Shown: positions 13,401 to 26,968 of the stretch, one piece after another
Layout of the letters: the number at the start of each line of letters is the position of its first letter
Position numbering within the stretch: position 1 is the first letter of the stretch
Source: Cinclus cinclus
Lineage: Eukaryota; Chordata; Aves; Passeriformes; Cinclidae
Reading direction: 5' to 3'
Length of the DNA stretch: 64,000 nt
Assembly: GCF_963662255.1 (NCBI RefSeq)
Contig: NC_085067.1
Coordinates: 2,880,428 to 2,944,427 of the forward strand
Position numbers and translations under genes: made by a program
The notes under the pieces: generated by a model
The model's input: only the letters and a program-made list of their open reading frames with translations
What the model was told of the DNA's origin: nothing
The model's database searches: none

Positions 13401-16400
13401 TGAGGTAGCTCTGTAAATAAGGTCACTACAAAGCAATTGGGCTGTGTAGGAACAGAGCAGAGCAGTACTTGGTCCTTGGGCTGCCTCCTCACCCTCTTCA
13501 CTTCTGCACGTGGCCCTTGCAGCCCTTCTGCAGCTCTGTCCATGAGTTTGGCAAGTGGCAGTGACAAGAATGCTGGTGATGTCATCTCTGCCACTCAGCA
13601 CCTCCGAGGACACCATCCCTGTCACCTCCACACTGAGGAGCCCCGAGTGCAGCCGCACGTTCCAAATTCTGCATGAGGTAAAGGAGCAGCAAAGGCAAAG
13701 CAGGAGCAAGGGATGGTGGTGATGGAAAGCCCCAGTTCCCCCAAAAAATGCAGGAATACAAGGATATGTGTTGGAAGTTTTGGGAGCTGGGCTGTCTTTT
13801 CTGGCATTCCACTGGAATTTCACTGTGGTGGTTTCTGAGCCCTGCAGAAAATGCTCCCTGACCCAAAGAATTTGCAATTTCAATATTGAAATTGTCAGTC
13901 AAAAGAAGAGGAAAGAAGGGCAAGAGAAGTGAAGCATTAAAGGCATGGAAAGAATAATGATTTGGCACCCAGGTTAGTGCCACTGTATGGGAGGGAGATT
14001 TCTATTCAAATATTGTTTAAATTATTATGATGAAATTAGGACAGGTAACAAGGGCAACTTCCTAACACAGAAGTCTGAACCACAACCAATTGTGCTACAA
14101 CTATGGAGCACTCAGAATGATAAAATGTCTAATAAAATATTAGTCTTGCTGCCACATATGTCAATCCCTAAACTTAGGGAAAGGAACACCCAGAACATAA
14201 ATTGGACTCAAGGCAAAAGCAGCTGCAAAGCAAAGAATGAGCTGATTTGACACTTGCTAAAAAAAGTCCATTAATCAGAGGGGAAATATTTATGCTTTCA
14301 AGTCAGAATACCAGACTTGAAAAACCAAATATCTGCATAAATTCCTCATTGTATTTCCAGACTTTCAGCCACAACACAACTATTTCAGTGGAAAAATGTG
14401 ATGATACAATTTTTTTTTGTGTGTGTGTGTGTGTGTTAACAATTAGTGAGAGTAGAATTAAGGGATGTCCCACACCAAGAGATCTAAAAAATGCCACACA
14501 GGTAACATGAAGAATATTTCAAGCTGACCCTGCACCACTGATGAAAACCAGATCATGTTTCATATCATCCAAAAGTGGTGGATATAACCTGCAAGTTGGG
14601 ATTAATTTTATACTGCATAATTTCTTCCTGTTAAATCTGAATGGTTCTTTAAAAAGCAAATTATTTGCGATGGATGTTTTTAATGGGAATTTGGAAAAAA
14701 TAGCCAATATGTAATCTTAAAGTTCTCCTGAATTTCAGTTGCTATAACAACGCATGAAAACCTTTTTTCTGTTGAGGACATCTGTAGCTATTTTTACAGG
14801 CAACAGCTGGATTTTTCTGTCTGAATTTCACTTATATGAAGAAGTGTTTTATTTGCTGCCTTTGAACAAGCTTTTAACATAATGACAAATGTCAGAGCCC
14901 AGCAGGCTCAGTAGCTGAATAATCTGGTATAAAACATGTATTACAAGACAAAACTGTAAATTAAGCAACAATTTGATTAAAAGTAGTGAGAGTCTCACAG
15001 TCCCTCCATGCACATACAATTTCTCCTCCCAGATTTAGCACTGGAACAACAAGGGCACAACGAGTCTTTAGAAATGAGATCTTAGATCACAGGAGATGCC
15101 ACCTTTGTGCTTCAAATTTGTCTAAAATTTACCAGTACAAAAGAGCAAGAGTCTGACTTGCAATTTCCTGTGGAACGAGGTGTGTCGGGCACCTGGGAAC
15201 ATCCAGCACTCTGAGATGCCCAAATCCACTGAAAATGTAACAGCCAGCCTTCCTCATCCTTCTCTAGAAAATGATTTTATACAGCAAAAACAACAAATCA
15301 AATCAGTGATGAACATGGAGATTTCTCCATAAAGAACCGAGCTCTCTCAACACCTTGAAGGATTAGGCTTTGTGTGATCTTGCCCTGAAATTATTGATAT
15401 CTGTAAGACTGGAAAGAGAAATTTGGAGCTCAGCCAGCCAGGGAACACCCAAATTGGCATTGAGAGAAGGCCATTTCAGTTTAAAACTCCACTTGATATT
15501 GTGCAGAATGTATTTATTACTATTATCCTTATTATTGCACATAATTTAGAATATAGGATCATTAGCATGAATCCCTGGAGTGAATTGTTTGAGGATTAGG
15601 GAAGAATGAGTGATATCCTAATGCTGATTACAAAGCTCTGCTCCCATGTGTGGGGAGAAGCTGCTGGAAGCTGCATCCCTGCACCCCCAGGCACAGCAGC
15701 CTCCAATGGTGCAGAGCCTTTCTGAGCACAAGGAGTCACAAAAGGCTACGTGGATTCCTGAAAAATTCCCTCCTGCTGTTTCCAAAAAGACCTGTTAGTG
15801 ATGAACTGAAATCACAAACTGAAATAGCACTGAGACTCCGCTGGGGTATTGGAAATACACAGTATGTGCATTATACAGAAGCAGGAGCTGCACCTATGCC
15901 TGGGGCCTGGGGATTTGGAGAATATTTCCTTTATTTTTCAAACAAAAGAGAGGAGGGCATGACATTCTGTGAGCAGGGCCCTGTATCTCTCTTTCTTTCT
16001 GATTTTAGCTGTAAATACATAATTACTGTAAATGCATTCAACACCTACACGGTTTCTTAACCAGCCCAGAACTGTTCCTGTTTCATGTGCTGATCAATAA
16101 TTAGCAATTTCATGCAGAGACAGGTAAATTGCCAGTGCTTCACCCCAGGACACTTCGTGTTCAGACAGACGCCTACAGTTTAAAGGCAACAGTTTGCAAC
16201 ACAAAAGGAAAAACCAGTCTGAAAAGTTTTCTTAATAATTTGCTTCTAGCTGATTGCTCACCACATTAACATGTACGAGTTCCTACTGCAAAAGTCCTGA
16301 GCATGACTTGGATGTCAAGGAGATTTACAGCCCAGTGGCAGACAATAGTTTTGTTGACTCTTTCTAAGCTGAATTTATTGGAGAGCTTCCTGAAGAGAGA

Positions 16401-17837
16401 AGAAGTATTCAATTACCCAGTAAATATCAAAGAACATGCTTGATGATGCTGTTCTTTCCTTGGACAGGAAGTCCAGGCTTTGAAGTGTGACCTTTTGTTC
16501 AGGCCTACTGGAGTCTGTGTTTAAACTGGGTGCTGGAGAATTGGACACAGTGCTCAGCTCAGGAGTCATTTCCATGCAGGTTTATCCACAAAGCAGGAAG
16601 CAGCTCAGAAAGCAGAGACTCAAAAGCCCAAGGCAGTAGTTTTTCAACAATTTTCTAAAAGAACAAACCAACTCCCCCCAAAAAGATTAAGAGGAGGGAT
16701 ACGAAAACAATTGAAATTCAATATCTGAACTCTGCCAGGCTGAGGAGCACCTGGATGCTTTGATGTTGTTTGTAAGGGAATAAAGAAAATAACACAGAGA
16801 ATAAAACAGCCTTGGAATGAAGCCAGGAAGGACAAAGCAGAGAAATTCTGGCCCAGGATTCATGATCCATGTGAAGGCTCATCTGAAATTCCACTCATTA
16901 ATTGATTACTCTGTTGATCTTCAAGATATGAGGCCAACAGACCCAGCAAAGTGCAGGGATGTGGCAGGATGGGCATGGAGTGGAAAGCAACTTATTTGTT
17001 AGGATATGGCAAAAAAAACCAAGTAGTTCAAGCAACTTAAAGAATTGGAGAATGACCTTGTGTTAATCAGGTCAGCAGGCCCAAGGGAGTGGGAGGGAAA
17101 TCTCTTTACTTAATAAGATCAGTCTTGATTTTAGAGATAATAGGGACATAATTACAAATTGGTGAGGATGATGTGACCTCCAACCCATCTTTTCAATCCT
17201 CATCTCGAGATACTTAATGAACCTAGTGAAAGTGGAAAATAAAATGGAGTAAGGAATGATGTGATATCAGAGCCAATGCCTGGTAGAAAAGTCCTTGATA
17301 ACAATCACACTGAATTTTTAGGAATTGAAAGAAACATTTTAACACCACGTGAAAGAGGATCTATATGCAGCAAAACCTTTTAACACATCTTGTAAAGCAA
17401 ATTACTTCAATACACTGGCACTTCAACAGTGTGGTTTGCAGCTTTAACACAAAATGAGAGCAAACCAGAGAGAAAATGAACTGGTCTTTCTTTGAAGCAA
17501 CTTCCACACACATCTTCTTGGATAACCTTCCAAAAAATGTGGCCTTTTCTGTCTGCTATTTATATTTACTGTGGCTGCTATGATGGGTTTTGGAATAAAC
17601 TCTCAGCAATCAATCTTTAGAAACACAACAGGACTTGGGTTTTGCACCAAGGGATACAAACATCTGTAACCCTGCAGGTTCTGCCATCTGCTCAGGTATT
17701 AGAGGTTGTACCCACAAATGCAAAACTCTTTCAGGCACTATAAATACCTTTGCTTTCATATTTTGGTCGTTTTATGAATGTTTTCAAAGTCCAAACCTTA
17801 TGCACAAGCATTAGAGAAAAATATATATGTTGGAAAA
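10493..17837. other. PPM1E intron 1 segment; no gene seen
   Basis: Non-coding, with a (TG)n repeat at 14.4 kb and a stop-poor, CpG-bearing patch at 13.3-13.9 kb that does not resemble a known protein. Confidence 0.65.
14418..14436 (+). repeat. (TG)n microsatellite
   Basis: A nine-base T run is followed by nine uninterrupted TG/GT units, in PPM1E intron 1. Confidence 0.9.
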
Positions 17838-17905
17838 GGAAGAGAGAGGTTTAGAATGGATATTGGGAAGGAATTCTTTCCTGTGAGGATTTGACTTGCA
17901 GAGAG
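17838..17905 (+). mobile_element. CR1 fragment
   Basis: About 65 bp with AGAATGGATATTGGGAAGGA followed by ATTCTTTCCTGTGAGG resembles the 5' part of CR1 3' tails (cf. the start of the copy at 42.4 kb). The downstream portion is not recognisable. Confidence 0.55.
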
Positions 17906-18828
17906 GATTTCTGCCAACAGTGACCTTGAATTAGAACTCAACACTTTAGAAAATACTTGAATTTACCTCATTTCCAGACCATCAGCATTCAAAACACGAG
18001 TGACACTGATCCCCCATGTGCTGAAATTCTGAAAAGTTACCTTTAAACAACAGGATCAAAGTAACACCAAACATTACTAAATCTCTTCACTATCATTTTT
18101 CAATATTAATTATTTAATATCAAACCAAAGGAAAATATTCTGACCTAGTGACTTCAAGATGACATTGCTGTGTGTTCCCAATTACTGTGTGATCCTCCAG
18201 CTGAAATCAAAAATTGCTCCAAAAATTTAATGCTATTCAAGAAATCTAGGGTTTAAAGAAATTTAAAGCAGAAATAACAATAAAGGATAGCTTGGGGGGA
18301 AAAAGAAATCAGTGGAAAGCCATGAAATTTCTCAAGTGTTCCATCCTTCACGTCACAAATAATCTCTCTGGAGATATAAACACACAGGCAAAATTCAATT
18401 AATGCTTTCAGACTGACAAGAGTGGTTAAAAATAATAAAATTAAGCCTTTTTGAATCAGAAGGCATTGTCAAAAGGTGCATCCAATGAAGGCCAGCACTG
18501 ATTCCAAGGCCTGGGAAGGATCTCAATGAGCCCAGAGTGTTCCTAAAGCTCCTGGGTCTGTCCTGAGCCATCCCCTCCCTGCAGAGCTCCCAGAGGTGCT
18601 GGGAACCTTTCCCAGATCTCCTGGCTCTGGAGACTGGGTTGTTATGATATATTTCTATGGAATAATAATAGGGGGAAAAATCATGGAAAATGTGAAGATT
18701 GCAGGCATGGTCCCTGGAAAAAAAACATATTTGATCACAGGAAGCAATCCTGAACTATGAATTCCTTACTAAAAGAAGTTCTTCCCACTGTTGGTTCCAA
18801 TTTATGCTCATTTTAGGAGGAATCCAAC

Positions 18829-18845
18829 AAAAAAAAAAAAAAAAA
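18829..18845 (+). repeat. Poly(A) run
   Basis: A run of 17 A with no recognisable retroposed body upstream; probably a simple homopolymer. Confidence 0.85.
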
Positions 18846-20119
18846 CAGGGAGAAAAGAGAGGAAACAAAACAAGAATTTTGTTGAAAAACTGCTAAGGCA
18901 CTATAGAGAGAGTTTTTGTGTTGTTATGGAAACCCAGAAAGCACAAGCTAGGAAAAAGAAAAGAGAATAAAAAAACAATTTCCACTGCAAATATAAACAT
19001 GTCCTTGCTTCCCGGAAAAAGTCCTTCCAAAGGATTTTGTTGATGCTGTGCATCCAAGCAACTGAAAACTACAAATTCTTCCCCACAGAAACACAGATAA
19101 AAATTGGAATTCCACTGTAACAAAATAATAAACAGGACAAGGGATAAAAAACCAGATGGAGTTATCAAAGTGTTGTTTTCACACCCACAAAGAAGCAGTT
19201 TGCTGAAAATGCAGAAAACTTCAGACATTCTGTTTTAAGTAATCAGTAGAGTGGTGGAAAAGGATAGGATTCTGTATCTATCTGGAAAAAAATAGTTTTC
19301 TGCTGCTCTCTCACATTTGTATTTGCATTTCATACATTTTGAGCAGGTAGCCAAAGAAATAATTCTGTTCTCTGAACATAAGTTACTTAGGAAAAATTGG
19401 TTGTTTTATATGAAACTACTCCGAATATGCAAATCAAATGCAAAAATGTCCATTATCTGTGAGTCTATAGTGCTTTGCACATGAAAAGTTAATTTAAATA
19501 TAGTTCCTGACACAGTGCTAAGTTGCATCCAAAAATAATGGTAATTAAGTGCACATATATAACCAAGTTTTAGCTTTAAAATTCTCATTCTGTTGTTAGG
19601 TAATTCTTAATGAAGTGGCACAAATCAGTCCTGCTAATGGCATAATGCTCTTATGTACCTGGATAATCTGCACTGCTCAGCTCTCCTGCATCTTGTCAGT
19701 TCAGGATCAGGATGGATCTTTTAGGGAAGAGAACCCAGAAGTGACCTTTTCCCTACAGAAGGACAGAGGTGCCTGCACTGTACCCACAAATACCCAAAAC
19801 TCACCTTTCCACAGCTTGAGAAAGAAAAAAAAAATGGATTTTTTAAACTTGTAGCAATTATCACCTGCTTATGCAAATCAACAACAAGACAAGAGAGAGT
19901 TTGTCATCAATTCTCAATATTCAAGGGGTAGATTGTCAGTGAATCCTCAGTGGTTTTGGCACCAAAGTTCTGCATGCACCTACTGAACAATGACTGCTGC
20001 TAATGGAATAATGGGCAGGAAATGAACTGCACACATCCAGTAAGCACTTCTGTAAATAAGCTGGTCTTTGAAAACTGTTTCTCTTCCTCACCAAAACAAA
20101 ACACACACATACATATACC

Positions 20120-20139
20120 AAAAAAAAAAAAAAAAAAAA
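20120..20139 (+). repeat. Poly(A) run
   Basis: Twenty A follow an ACACACAC / ATACATATACC stretch. It is not clearly the tail of a retroposon. Confidence 0.85.
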
Positions 20140-20471
20140 TTCCCCCAAGGGCAGCAGACCACAGAGTTCACATTATGGACCCAGTGATTTCTAAATTCAT
20201 TCTGGAAGGAAAACCACTTTTTCTGCAGCCATCCATCACTGACCCAGCTCAGGAGATTTTTACTCCCTGCAGGGCAAAGTCTCTTCATCCTCACTTCTTT
20301 CACTTCAAACCACAGAAAGGAACAAACCACACACCTCAGACTGGGGGTTTATTCTTTCTTACACCAATTTTTAAAGTCATTTTGTGGCTGGGAACTCTGA
20401 ACTCAGGGATCTGAGCTGTGCTGACAATAATGGTACCAGTTAAGGAAAATCTTCGTGCACATATGTTTGTA

Positions 20472-20508
20472 CATAAATAAATAAATAAAAATCAATAAAT
20501 ATTTAGAG
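20472..20508 (+). repeat. (AAAT)n-like simple repeat
   Basis: ATAAATAAATAAATAAAAAT-type repeat followed by an imperfect ATCAATAAAT, in PPM1E intron 1. Confidence 0.75.
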
Positions 20509-23500
20509 AGATATTATCATTGTAGTTTTAGAAAAGGACTGAACTGTACTAAATTACTTGATTCCATGCACTTCCAAACACCTTTGCCTCCAAATTCCTG
20601 CCAAACTCCTTAATATTTTTTCAGTAAAACTCAAAAATAGAAATATGGATCTTAGCAGGATCTAGTGTAAGGCTTTCTTGTAGGAGAAACAAAACAGGTA
20701 AAGGAAAATTAATGTGATTTTTCAGACAGAAGCATTTATCCTCATTTTGTGAGGATACTCATAGAAAGCCATCCTGTTTTCCAATATTCTTCAGCAACAC
20801 ACACAAAGTCAGGGCCTTACATATTTAAGAACACGAAAGTGCCCCAATAAAATACTGTCACCTCTCTATTTGAGCCACTGCATCTCCAGAAATAGAGTTT
20901 TAAATTCGAATGTGCAGTGAACATTTCCATTGAACATCCTGGTGGGAACCTTCACTGCCAGTTCTGAGCCAGCAGCAGAATAATTGCAACAAAGAACTGG
21001 GGAAATGGTCCCAGAAAATGTATTTTCCTTTGGGTCAGTGGGACTTGAAAAGCCCCAGGATGGTATCCCTGCTGCCATCCTGTCTCTACTTTGGGGTACA
21101 GAATTAGTTACAATCTCTGCCATAAAAGATACAATGCACTGATTTATCCCTAATTAAGGATGGAGTAGAGAAACAACATTTGATTGTTATTTACCTTTCG
21201 ACATCTGTCAGCCTCTTTCAAATACAGTGATTTGAAAAGGGAGAAGAAACCTCACTAATTGCTCTCAGAGCTGTGTGAAGAGTTCAGGCTTTCTGTTTTT
21301 GGGTTTTTGTAGGGAAGAGCTATGTTTCAGATGTAGTGTGTGTTGCTATGGTAATTATTATTTTACTGAATGGTATACATTCAGAACTGATTTCATATTG
21401 TCAGACAGCAATTAAACAGATTAGGCTGTGTATACTCACAGTTCTGAAATATTTCCAATTTGTTTTAAATTTTAGGGTATGTGAAAAGCACTGGTCTGGG
21501 AAGTGAAATATCAATTCAAAGGGCAGCTCCAGCTGCACAGGTTTCCTCTTCCCTCCTCCTCTACTCACAAGCCAGGCTATTTGAGGAGTGGAGACACTGC
21601 AGGACATTTTGGGACCTTGATTCTCACTCTGGCTCCTCATCTCCTGCAGACTGGAAATCTCTTTCCAGATGGCTGCTGCAGCAGCTCCAGTAACTATCCA
21701 AAATTGAACATACTGCCTTCCATCTCCCATTATTACCCTGCTCCTCAGAGGAACTTTTCACCTGCTGGCCACTGAAAAATCCTCAATGAAGATAAATTAT
21801 TTTCCTCCTGCTGCTGTCCCTTTGCCACCATCCAAGGCAGGCTGGCATCACTGCACCCCAGTTTGGTCCCCAGCACACCTGGACAGCAGAACCAAAGCAA
21901 AGAGCTCACTCTTCACCACAAACCCTCTGATTTCAGCTCCAACAAGTCCTTCAGGCTAACAATCATTTCCAGACTTATCCAGCCTCCTCAGGCTACGGAA
22001 ACACAAAAGAAGTCAAGGAAGGAAAACAGGAAGCAACATGATTTAATTTTCCTGAGAGATTCCAAGTATCTGAGAGTGACTAGAGAGGCAATATTCCCCC
22101 AGGACAAAAATGATGCTAAAATTGGTGCAACCAACCCCAAGAAACCCTTTGGAATTTTATTTGCTGTGTCTTAGCTTGGCATAGGAAGAAATTATAGCAG
22201 CCAGGATAGAAGTTGAGAAAACTCTGGCTTATGCTCAGCTTTAATACAGGTTTTCTTGGGTAAACCAATCAATTCCGGAATCCCATTTTTCCCCATGCTA
22301 AGAAATAACTCCAGGCAAAATTTAATCCATAGTCACGGAGATGAATGATGAGTTTGAAAACTCTTGGATGAGAAACACTTGAAAAATGTCCAGAGTTGTC
22401 AGGAAGGAAAGGAACTGTGCAGCTTCTGAGCAAAGGATAATAATCTCCAAAAACAGGAGCAAATGAAGCCCCAGTTCTGTAGGCCCATGGCTGGATTGTG
22501 CAATAATACAGGTAAAAATTGGGTGTAGCTTTAAGCTTTATGGGAAGGACACCTGACAGGCACAGAACAGCGAGAGAAATGATAAGATTATCTAATAATT
22601 CATATATTTTCCTGGTCATTTTCTCTCTCAAGTAAATGATTTTCATAGGCTGACATATTCCAGTTGGTGGGAGCAGGTCAGTGAGGAGATCAGGAATGAG
22701 TCAGCAGTGGAAGGCTGATGGAAACATTAATCTTGAAGAAAGCTGAAGGATGAGAGGAAAACAGAATCATCCAAGATCAAAGAGGATATAATGGGCACAG
22801 AGGGTCTGAAAGGTGAACAGACTGATGGCTGCACAGGGGAACATCAGCCTGCAGGAAGCTGGCACAGCTCAGGCCATCAACAAAGAGGAAACAAATTGAC
22901 TAAAATAAGATAGAACCTTGAAAATTAGGCTAAAAAGAATTTGGATTCCAAAAGGAGACATAATTTACCCAAAGGATGTCACGTCCTGGCAACCTGAGTG
23001 AAACAATTGTACAGCATTTGCTGTTTCTCCTGGTGATAAGGAATCAACATAATCTGGGCATTTCAGACAGTTCACAAAGGATTTGGCATCCAGTCAGGAA
23101 AGTCTTGACTTATCTTTTTGTCCCAGTTCCCAACCCTGTGAACAGTGGGGGCTTTGTGTGCCACCAGTGTATTGCTAAAATAGCCAGGTTGCTCACAACA
23201 GCACTCCCTCCCCAAAATCACCAAAACAAAAATGGCTTTTTTCTGTCTTTTGGATCAAGCTGTCATGTCTGTAAAATACAGACATACTGGGTATCCCTGA
23301 CATATGGTCAGAATAATTTGGGTTATTTTCTTAAATACAACCTTCTCTTAAGGCAAATTTACTGTGCAAGAGCCATGGAGGGGAAAATGATGCAAAATGA
23401 ATCAGCATTCAGTTCCAAGGGAGATAATAAAACATATTTCTTTTTAATAGATACTGAAACTCTCTGTTGGGCTTAATATTCAGGCTAATTATGACTAAAC

Positions 23501-26500
23501 CAAAATGGTGTTTCTTTCCCATTCCTACGTGTTTGGGAAAATTTGGGTTTGTCTGGAGAGAACAGGGAAGTACAGACAAGGTCATTCACCTTCAGCTGCT
23601 GAAAGAGCTCGAAGAAAGAATCTGAACTGTCATTTTTGCCTCTGGAAAAGAATGCAAATGGTTAACTGGTGCCAGGATTCCACAGTATGAGTTTAGGAAA
23701 GCTCATAATCCTCAGCTTTCCAAAAGGGCCACCACATTAAACTGCAGTGGTGAAGGAACAGATCATTCTTTAAGGCCACGCTGGCAGCTGAAGTGATTGT
23801 CACAGCAGTGTCCCCAACTTTCTCCTTAAAATGGTTCTAACAAATCCCTCAGCCCTTGTCGAGTTAACTTGCAGTTTGCACGTGTGAGGCTGAGCTCAGT
23901 GTTATTTTAGGAGCCAACTGGAAAGGAGATTCAGCCTTTTTAAAAATGGAATTGTTTTCTCTGGTTTAAGACTGTTTCCATGGAGAGACCACAGCATATG
24001 AACATCTTTAGGCCAAGTGCTTTGCTGCAGGCTTATCTGAATGGAAGCACCACAGGAGGAAGGATAATTGAGGCCAGTTGTTTAAAATTCATGGGCCTCC
24101 TCCTATACTTAACTCAGGAGCAATTTATTTTCATTATTTTGATCTGTTAAGCATTTAAAAGTTAATTTTGCTATACACGCAGTGTTATACACACCTTCTC
24201 TCAAGTGACATATCTTAATGTAATATTTGCTCAGGATGTAATAAACTTTGTGGCAACAATGTCACGCTGTTGGGTGAGGGTGGGTGACAAAGTGGCAGGA
24301 AAATCACACTGTAGATTAATGTGAAGGGATGTGGGGGGGGGAAGAAACCTCCATCCTAAATTCACACACAAAATAGTGGGCTCTGAACAGGCTACTGCCT
24401 CTTGGGAGAAGCATTCTTCTAAGTTATAATGAATAGGTCTATTAAAAAGGCAGTTTACTCTTCACTAAAGGAAAATAAAGGCCATAGAGGGGTGGTAGTT
24501 ACTGGAAACAGGGATGTTGTTATCCTGCTTTATAAACCCTGTGTGAATATTGTCTCTGATTGGGATCTCAGTCCAGCTTCTCTCCTTACAACTTCCCCTC
24601 CCAGCACAGACAAACAAGAAAAAGTACACAGAAGGCAATAAAAACCCACGAAAGGAATAGAACATCTGCTCTTGGAGGAAGAACTGAGAGATTATATTGT
24701 TTAAAAAGTCAATATACTGGATAGGCTGTGTGCTCTTGCATGCCTTCACAAAGCAAAGCCAAAATTTCACCTTTCCCCTCACAAAATGCTAATTGGAGTT
24801 TGGCAGAACCAAGTTCTGGGATCAAGGAGCAAATGTTTAAACTTGACAGACTGACAAAGATTTACCTAAGTCTTGAGGACATTTTCAGAGCTTAAAAATG
24901 CAGGTTCCCTCCTCTGTGCTCACTCCATCACATGAATTGCTGGTTTAATCTGTGTTTTACCCAGTGCAATAATTCATGTTCAGACTCTCAGGAATGGGGG
25001 TGGGAATGCCATGGGTCTTTTCCAGTCAGGAATGTTAAGGGATGCAGCCCATTTAAGGTGGCAAAGCCAAACTAGGGCAGCCAGTGCAGAATTCATCACA
25101 GTTCAAGGTAAATATCTCAGTTCCATGGTCATGTCCCAGGAAAATTAGGGGCAAAACACTCAGCTATAGTTCCAGTTGTTACTAATGGAAAATGATCACC
25201 TGAACTACCTTAAAATCCAGTAGAAGGGCCCTGACCTGCTGTTTATTGCATGGAGTTGTTTGTTCTTTGCCTGGGCCAGGAGGACATCTCCACACTTCTC
25301 CCAGGAGAGAAGGGTCATTAAAAACCTGAATGGAAGAAGGACAGGAAGAAATTTCCTCTGGCAAGTCAGGATGTTGCCACTTGCTCTGGCTTTGCTGCTC
25401 ATGATAAATGTGTCAGCCTCTCAGAGCTCAGTCCCAAATCAGACAAGCTGATCCTCAGAAGACAATGGCTAAGTCTGAGAACATTTTCTACAGCTAAAGA
25501 AATTCAATTTAATAGCAGAACATTTACCTTTGACATCAGAACCTCTGTATACACGAGAGGAACAATTTATAATTGACATTTTCCACAGCAATACTCTGTT
25601 CCATTACAAATGCATCATGTTCTTTCCATTCTTATGCATGAAGAATAATGACCTTAAAAGTAACATTTCAATTTACAGGAAATTTTAACTAGCACAATCA
25701 TCATCCCCAAAGGAATATGGTATTGAAATATTATTCTCTTGAACTTTGCAAAACACAGTGAGATAGCAACACAAATAACAAACCTTTCACTGATTTAAGG
25801 CACAGATACTGTGGCGAGGTATTTTTGCAAGGAAAAGTTAATTTGCTCTTCTCTGGACAAATAATATGATAATAAACAGACAGTCCATATTCACTGACTC
25901 AAACCAAATTTCCTGAAATGAACAGGGGTAGAGAGAAGCAAAATTATCAGATATTGCCTGGTTTCTTTGACCTGCATTTCTCGGACTAATGAGAAAGTAT
26001 CTCATTAAGATGCAAACGAGTAACCAGTGTGAAAGGAATTCCAGCCTTCCAATTGCCTTTGTAATTTCCTGTATTATGACAAACATTTCTAAACACAGGC
26101 AGACATTTTCAAACCATTAACTGCAGATTTTTGGATTTTTTTAGGTCAAGATCCCTGGTTTACTATCAATATACACTATAATATGCATATAGAGGAACTC
26201 TTCTCTTTTCCTATAGAACAGAAACCAGCTCTGTAGTAAACATGGATTAATGAAACAAGGACACTGATAAAGCACAAAAATCCTGTCAGCCAAGACTCTG
26301 TAAACAAAATATGTCAGCAGAAGAAAAATGGAAATGTTCATGTATTTTCCTCCTTGAAATTCAGGATCTGATTCTGCTGTTTGATTGCATCTCTGGGGAT
26401 AAACTCAAAAAGCAGACAGGCTTGCTTTGTCATGTTTTTCCTCTGGAGAATTTTGAAAAATAACTTATTTGCACCAGCGAAGGTTGAAAAAATCTGAATC

Positions 26501-26792
26501 AACAGTGACACGCTCAGCTGGTTCCTCCCTCCAAGACAAGTGAAACAAGAAGACTTTCTTTATCTTTTATCCAACTGAAGCCATTGCCCCCAATGGATTT
26601 TACACATTCACAAATATATTTATGATGCCTCATTAGCTTGGCATGATGAATAAACTCCATCAATCAACATTTATTTTACTAGATTTAACTGCTATTACCC
26701 TTGAGTTGAAAAGGAAATGAAGAAAAATGTAGGCTTGTAGGAGCTGTTCGCCCAAGGGCTTTGTTAAGGATGAAGGGGAAAAAAAAAAAAAA

Positions 26793-26968
26793 ACAAACAA
26801 AAAACCAACCCACAATCATTGAGGTTGGAAAAGACTTTAAAGATTGAGTCCAACTGCCAAGGCCACCACTAACCCATGTCCCCAAGTGCCACGTCCACAT
26901 GGCTTTTAAATCCCTCCAGGGACAGTGACTCAGCCACTTCCCCGGGCAGCCTGTGCCAATGCTTGATA
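26793..26968 (-). mobile_element. CR1 LINE 3' end, different subfamily
   Basis: On the minus strand the sequence contains GGCACAGGCTGCCCGGGGAA, CCCTGGAGGGATTTAAAAGC, CACTTGGGGACATGGGTTAG, and ends GGTTGGACTCAATCTTTAAA-like and CCAACCTCAATGATTGTGGG. These are hallmark CR1 tail phrases. The 3' end is followed on that strand by a long T-rich run (A-rich at 26,778-26,807 on the plus strand) instead of octamer repeats. Confidence 0.85.

Larger units (their letters stand above)
17906..26792. other. PPM1E intron 1 segment; no gene seen
   Basis: AT-rich non-coding sequence with A runs near 18.8 and 20.1 kb and an AAAT repeat near 20.5 kb. The 501-nt plus-strand open frame at 22,976-23,476 has no recognisable domain and is not called. 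Confidence 0.65.

Noticed and set aside
22976..23476. 166-codon plus-strand frame in PPM1E intron 1
   Set aside because: No domain or homology was recognised and no splice or promoter context supports it; its length is compatible with chance in 64 kb.
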